The notes beneath the pieces are model-generated. The model was given only the letters and a program-made list of their open reading frames with translations. It was not told the DNA's origin and ran no database searches. Source: Methyloceanibacter sp. (lineage in GTDB: Bacteria > Pseudomonadota > Alphaproteobacteria > Rhizobiales > Methyloligellaceae). Taken from it: a DNA stretch of 5,953 bases. Both the position numbers and the translations under genes were made by a program. The stretch spans positions 1 to 5,953 of the forward strand of contig JAENXG010000154.1 in the NCBI GenBank assembly GCA_016649675.1, in the 5' to 3' direction. Positions 5,586 to 5,953 of the stretch are shown here, in pieces (within the stretch, counting starts at the first letter, position 1; each line of letters opens with the position of its first letter).

Positions 5586-5953
5586 TCAAGCGCGGACGTC
5601 CTTCGGCGATAGGAAGAGCTTGAGCTCGCCGCTATTGACCGTGATACCGCTCCAGAGACCGCTCGCGAAGGTGATCACCGCAAGACCCGCTGTGGGAAAT
5701 TTCTCCGCGAGACGATCCCGCAAATGCTTCGGGCCCGAGCCCACGAGATCGAGCGCGAAGGCTTGGATTTCGGGGTTGTGGCCGACCAGCAGCACGCGGG
5801 TCGTCCCGCGCCCTATCGCCCGCAGCGTCTCGAGCATGGTCTCGGGTGTTGGGTGATAGAGGGCGTCCTCATAGACGACCTTCGGCTCGGCCTTGAGCTC
5901 GGGCAAGACGAGCGCCAGCGTATCGCGCGTGCGCCGCGCCGAGGAGCAGAGCA
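5586..5953 (-). CDS. sixA: SixA-type phosphohistidine phosphatase, C-terminal fragment
   Basis: The gene runs off the right edge of the window, so its start and the N-terminal catalytic RHG motif are missing. The visible 121 residues begin LCSSARRTRDTLALVLPEL, the segment that normally follows the first strand and helix of histidine phosphatases of the SixA group. They continue with YEDALYHPTPETMLETLRAI and then LLVGHNPEIQAFALDLVG, which holds the second catalytic histidine at residue 58 of the fragment. SixA proteins remove phosphate from histidine; E. coli SixA has been linked to phosphorelay and nitrogen phosphotransferase proteins. The substrate here is unknown. It reads in the same direction as trpG, but 164 bp and a palindrome separate them, so it is probably outside the trp operon. 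Confidence 0.8.
   Translation of the reverse strand, partial: LCSSARRTRDTLALVLPELKAEPKVVYEDALYHPTPETMLETLRAIGRGTTRVLLVGHNPEIQAFALDLVGSGPKHLRDRLAEKFPTAGLAVITFASGLWSGITVNSGELKLFLSPKDVRA

Overview
No clearly undescribed system is visible in this window. It is an ordinary, compact, high-GC chromosomal segment. The organism is most likely an alphaproteobacterium of the Rhizobiales (Hyphomicrobiales). Four things point there: the gene order (comEC, lexA, moeA, moaC, trpC, trpD, trpG), which I recall as common in that order; a GTTC-N7-GTTC SOS box in front of lexA, the alphaproteobacterial LexA site; the protein sequences; and two intergenic palindromic repeats of a kind I recognise from Rhizobiales genomes. 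I cannot name the genus.

Layout. Positions 1-240 (+) hold the C-terminal end of a ComEC/Rec2-like DNA-uptake channel protein. It converges on lexA, and a mosaic palindromic repeat fills the 127-bp gap. Everything else reads on the minus strand. lexA (368-1069) has its own promoter region (about 1070-1247), with an SOS box and further half-sites. Upstream of it lies a five-gene cluster read in the order trpG (4801-5421), trpD (3756-4811), trpC (2926-3750), moaC (2453-2929) and moeA (1248-2453). The junctions are overlaps of 11, 4 and 1 nt and one 5-nt gap, so this is almost certainly one translationally coupled operon. A 164-bp gap before trpG holds a candidate promoter, two overlapping hairpins and a second palindromic repeat. 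The end of the window (5586-5953) holds the C-terminal part of a SixA-type phosphohistidine phosphatase, also on the minus strand.

How the genes work together. TrpG supplies ammonia from glutamine to anthranilate synthase, whose TrpE subunit is not in the window. TrpD then adds phosphoribose to anthranilate, and TrpC makes indole-3-glycerol phosphate. MoaC makes cyclic pyranopterin monophosphate, and MoeA inserts molybdate into molybdopterin. The operon therefore joins the front half of tryptophan synthesis to two steps of molybdenum cofactor synthesis. LexA is a separate, self-regulated SOS repressor.

The points most worth checking are the cluster of LexA half-sites over the lexA promoter, a possible leaderless start of trpG, and a palindrome that appears to extend the C-terminus of ComEC. 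No gene-free stretch exceeds 300 bases.
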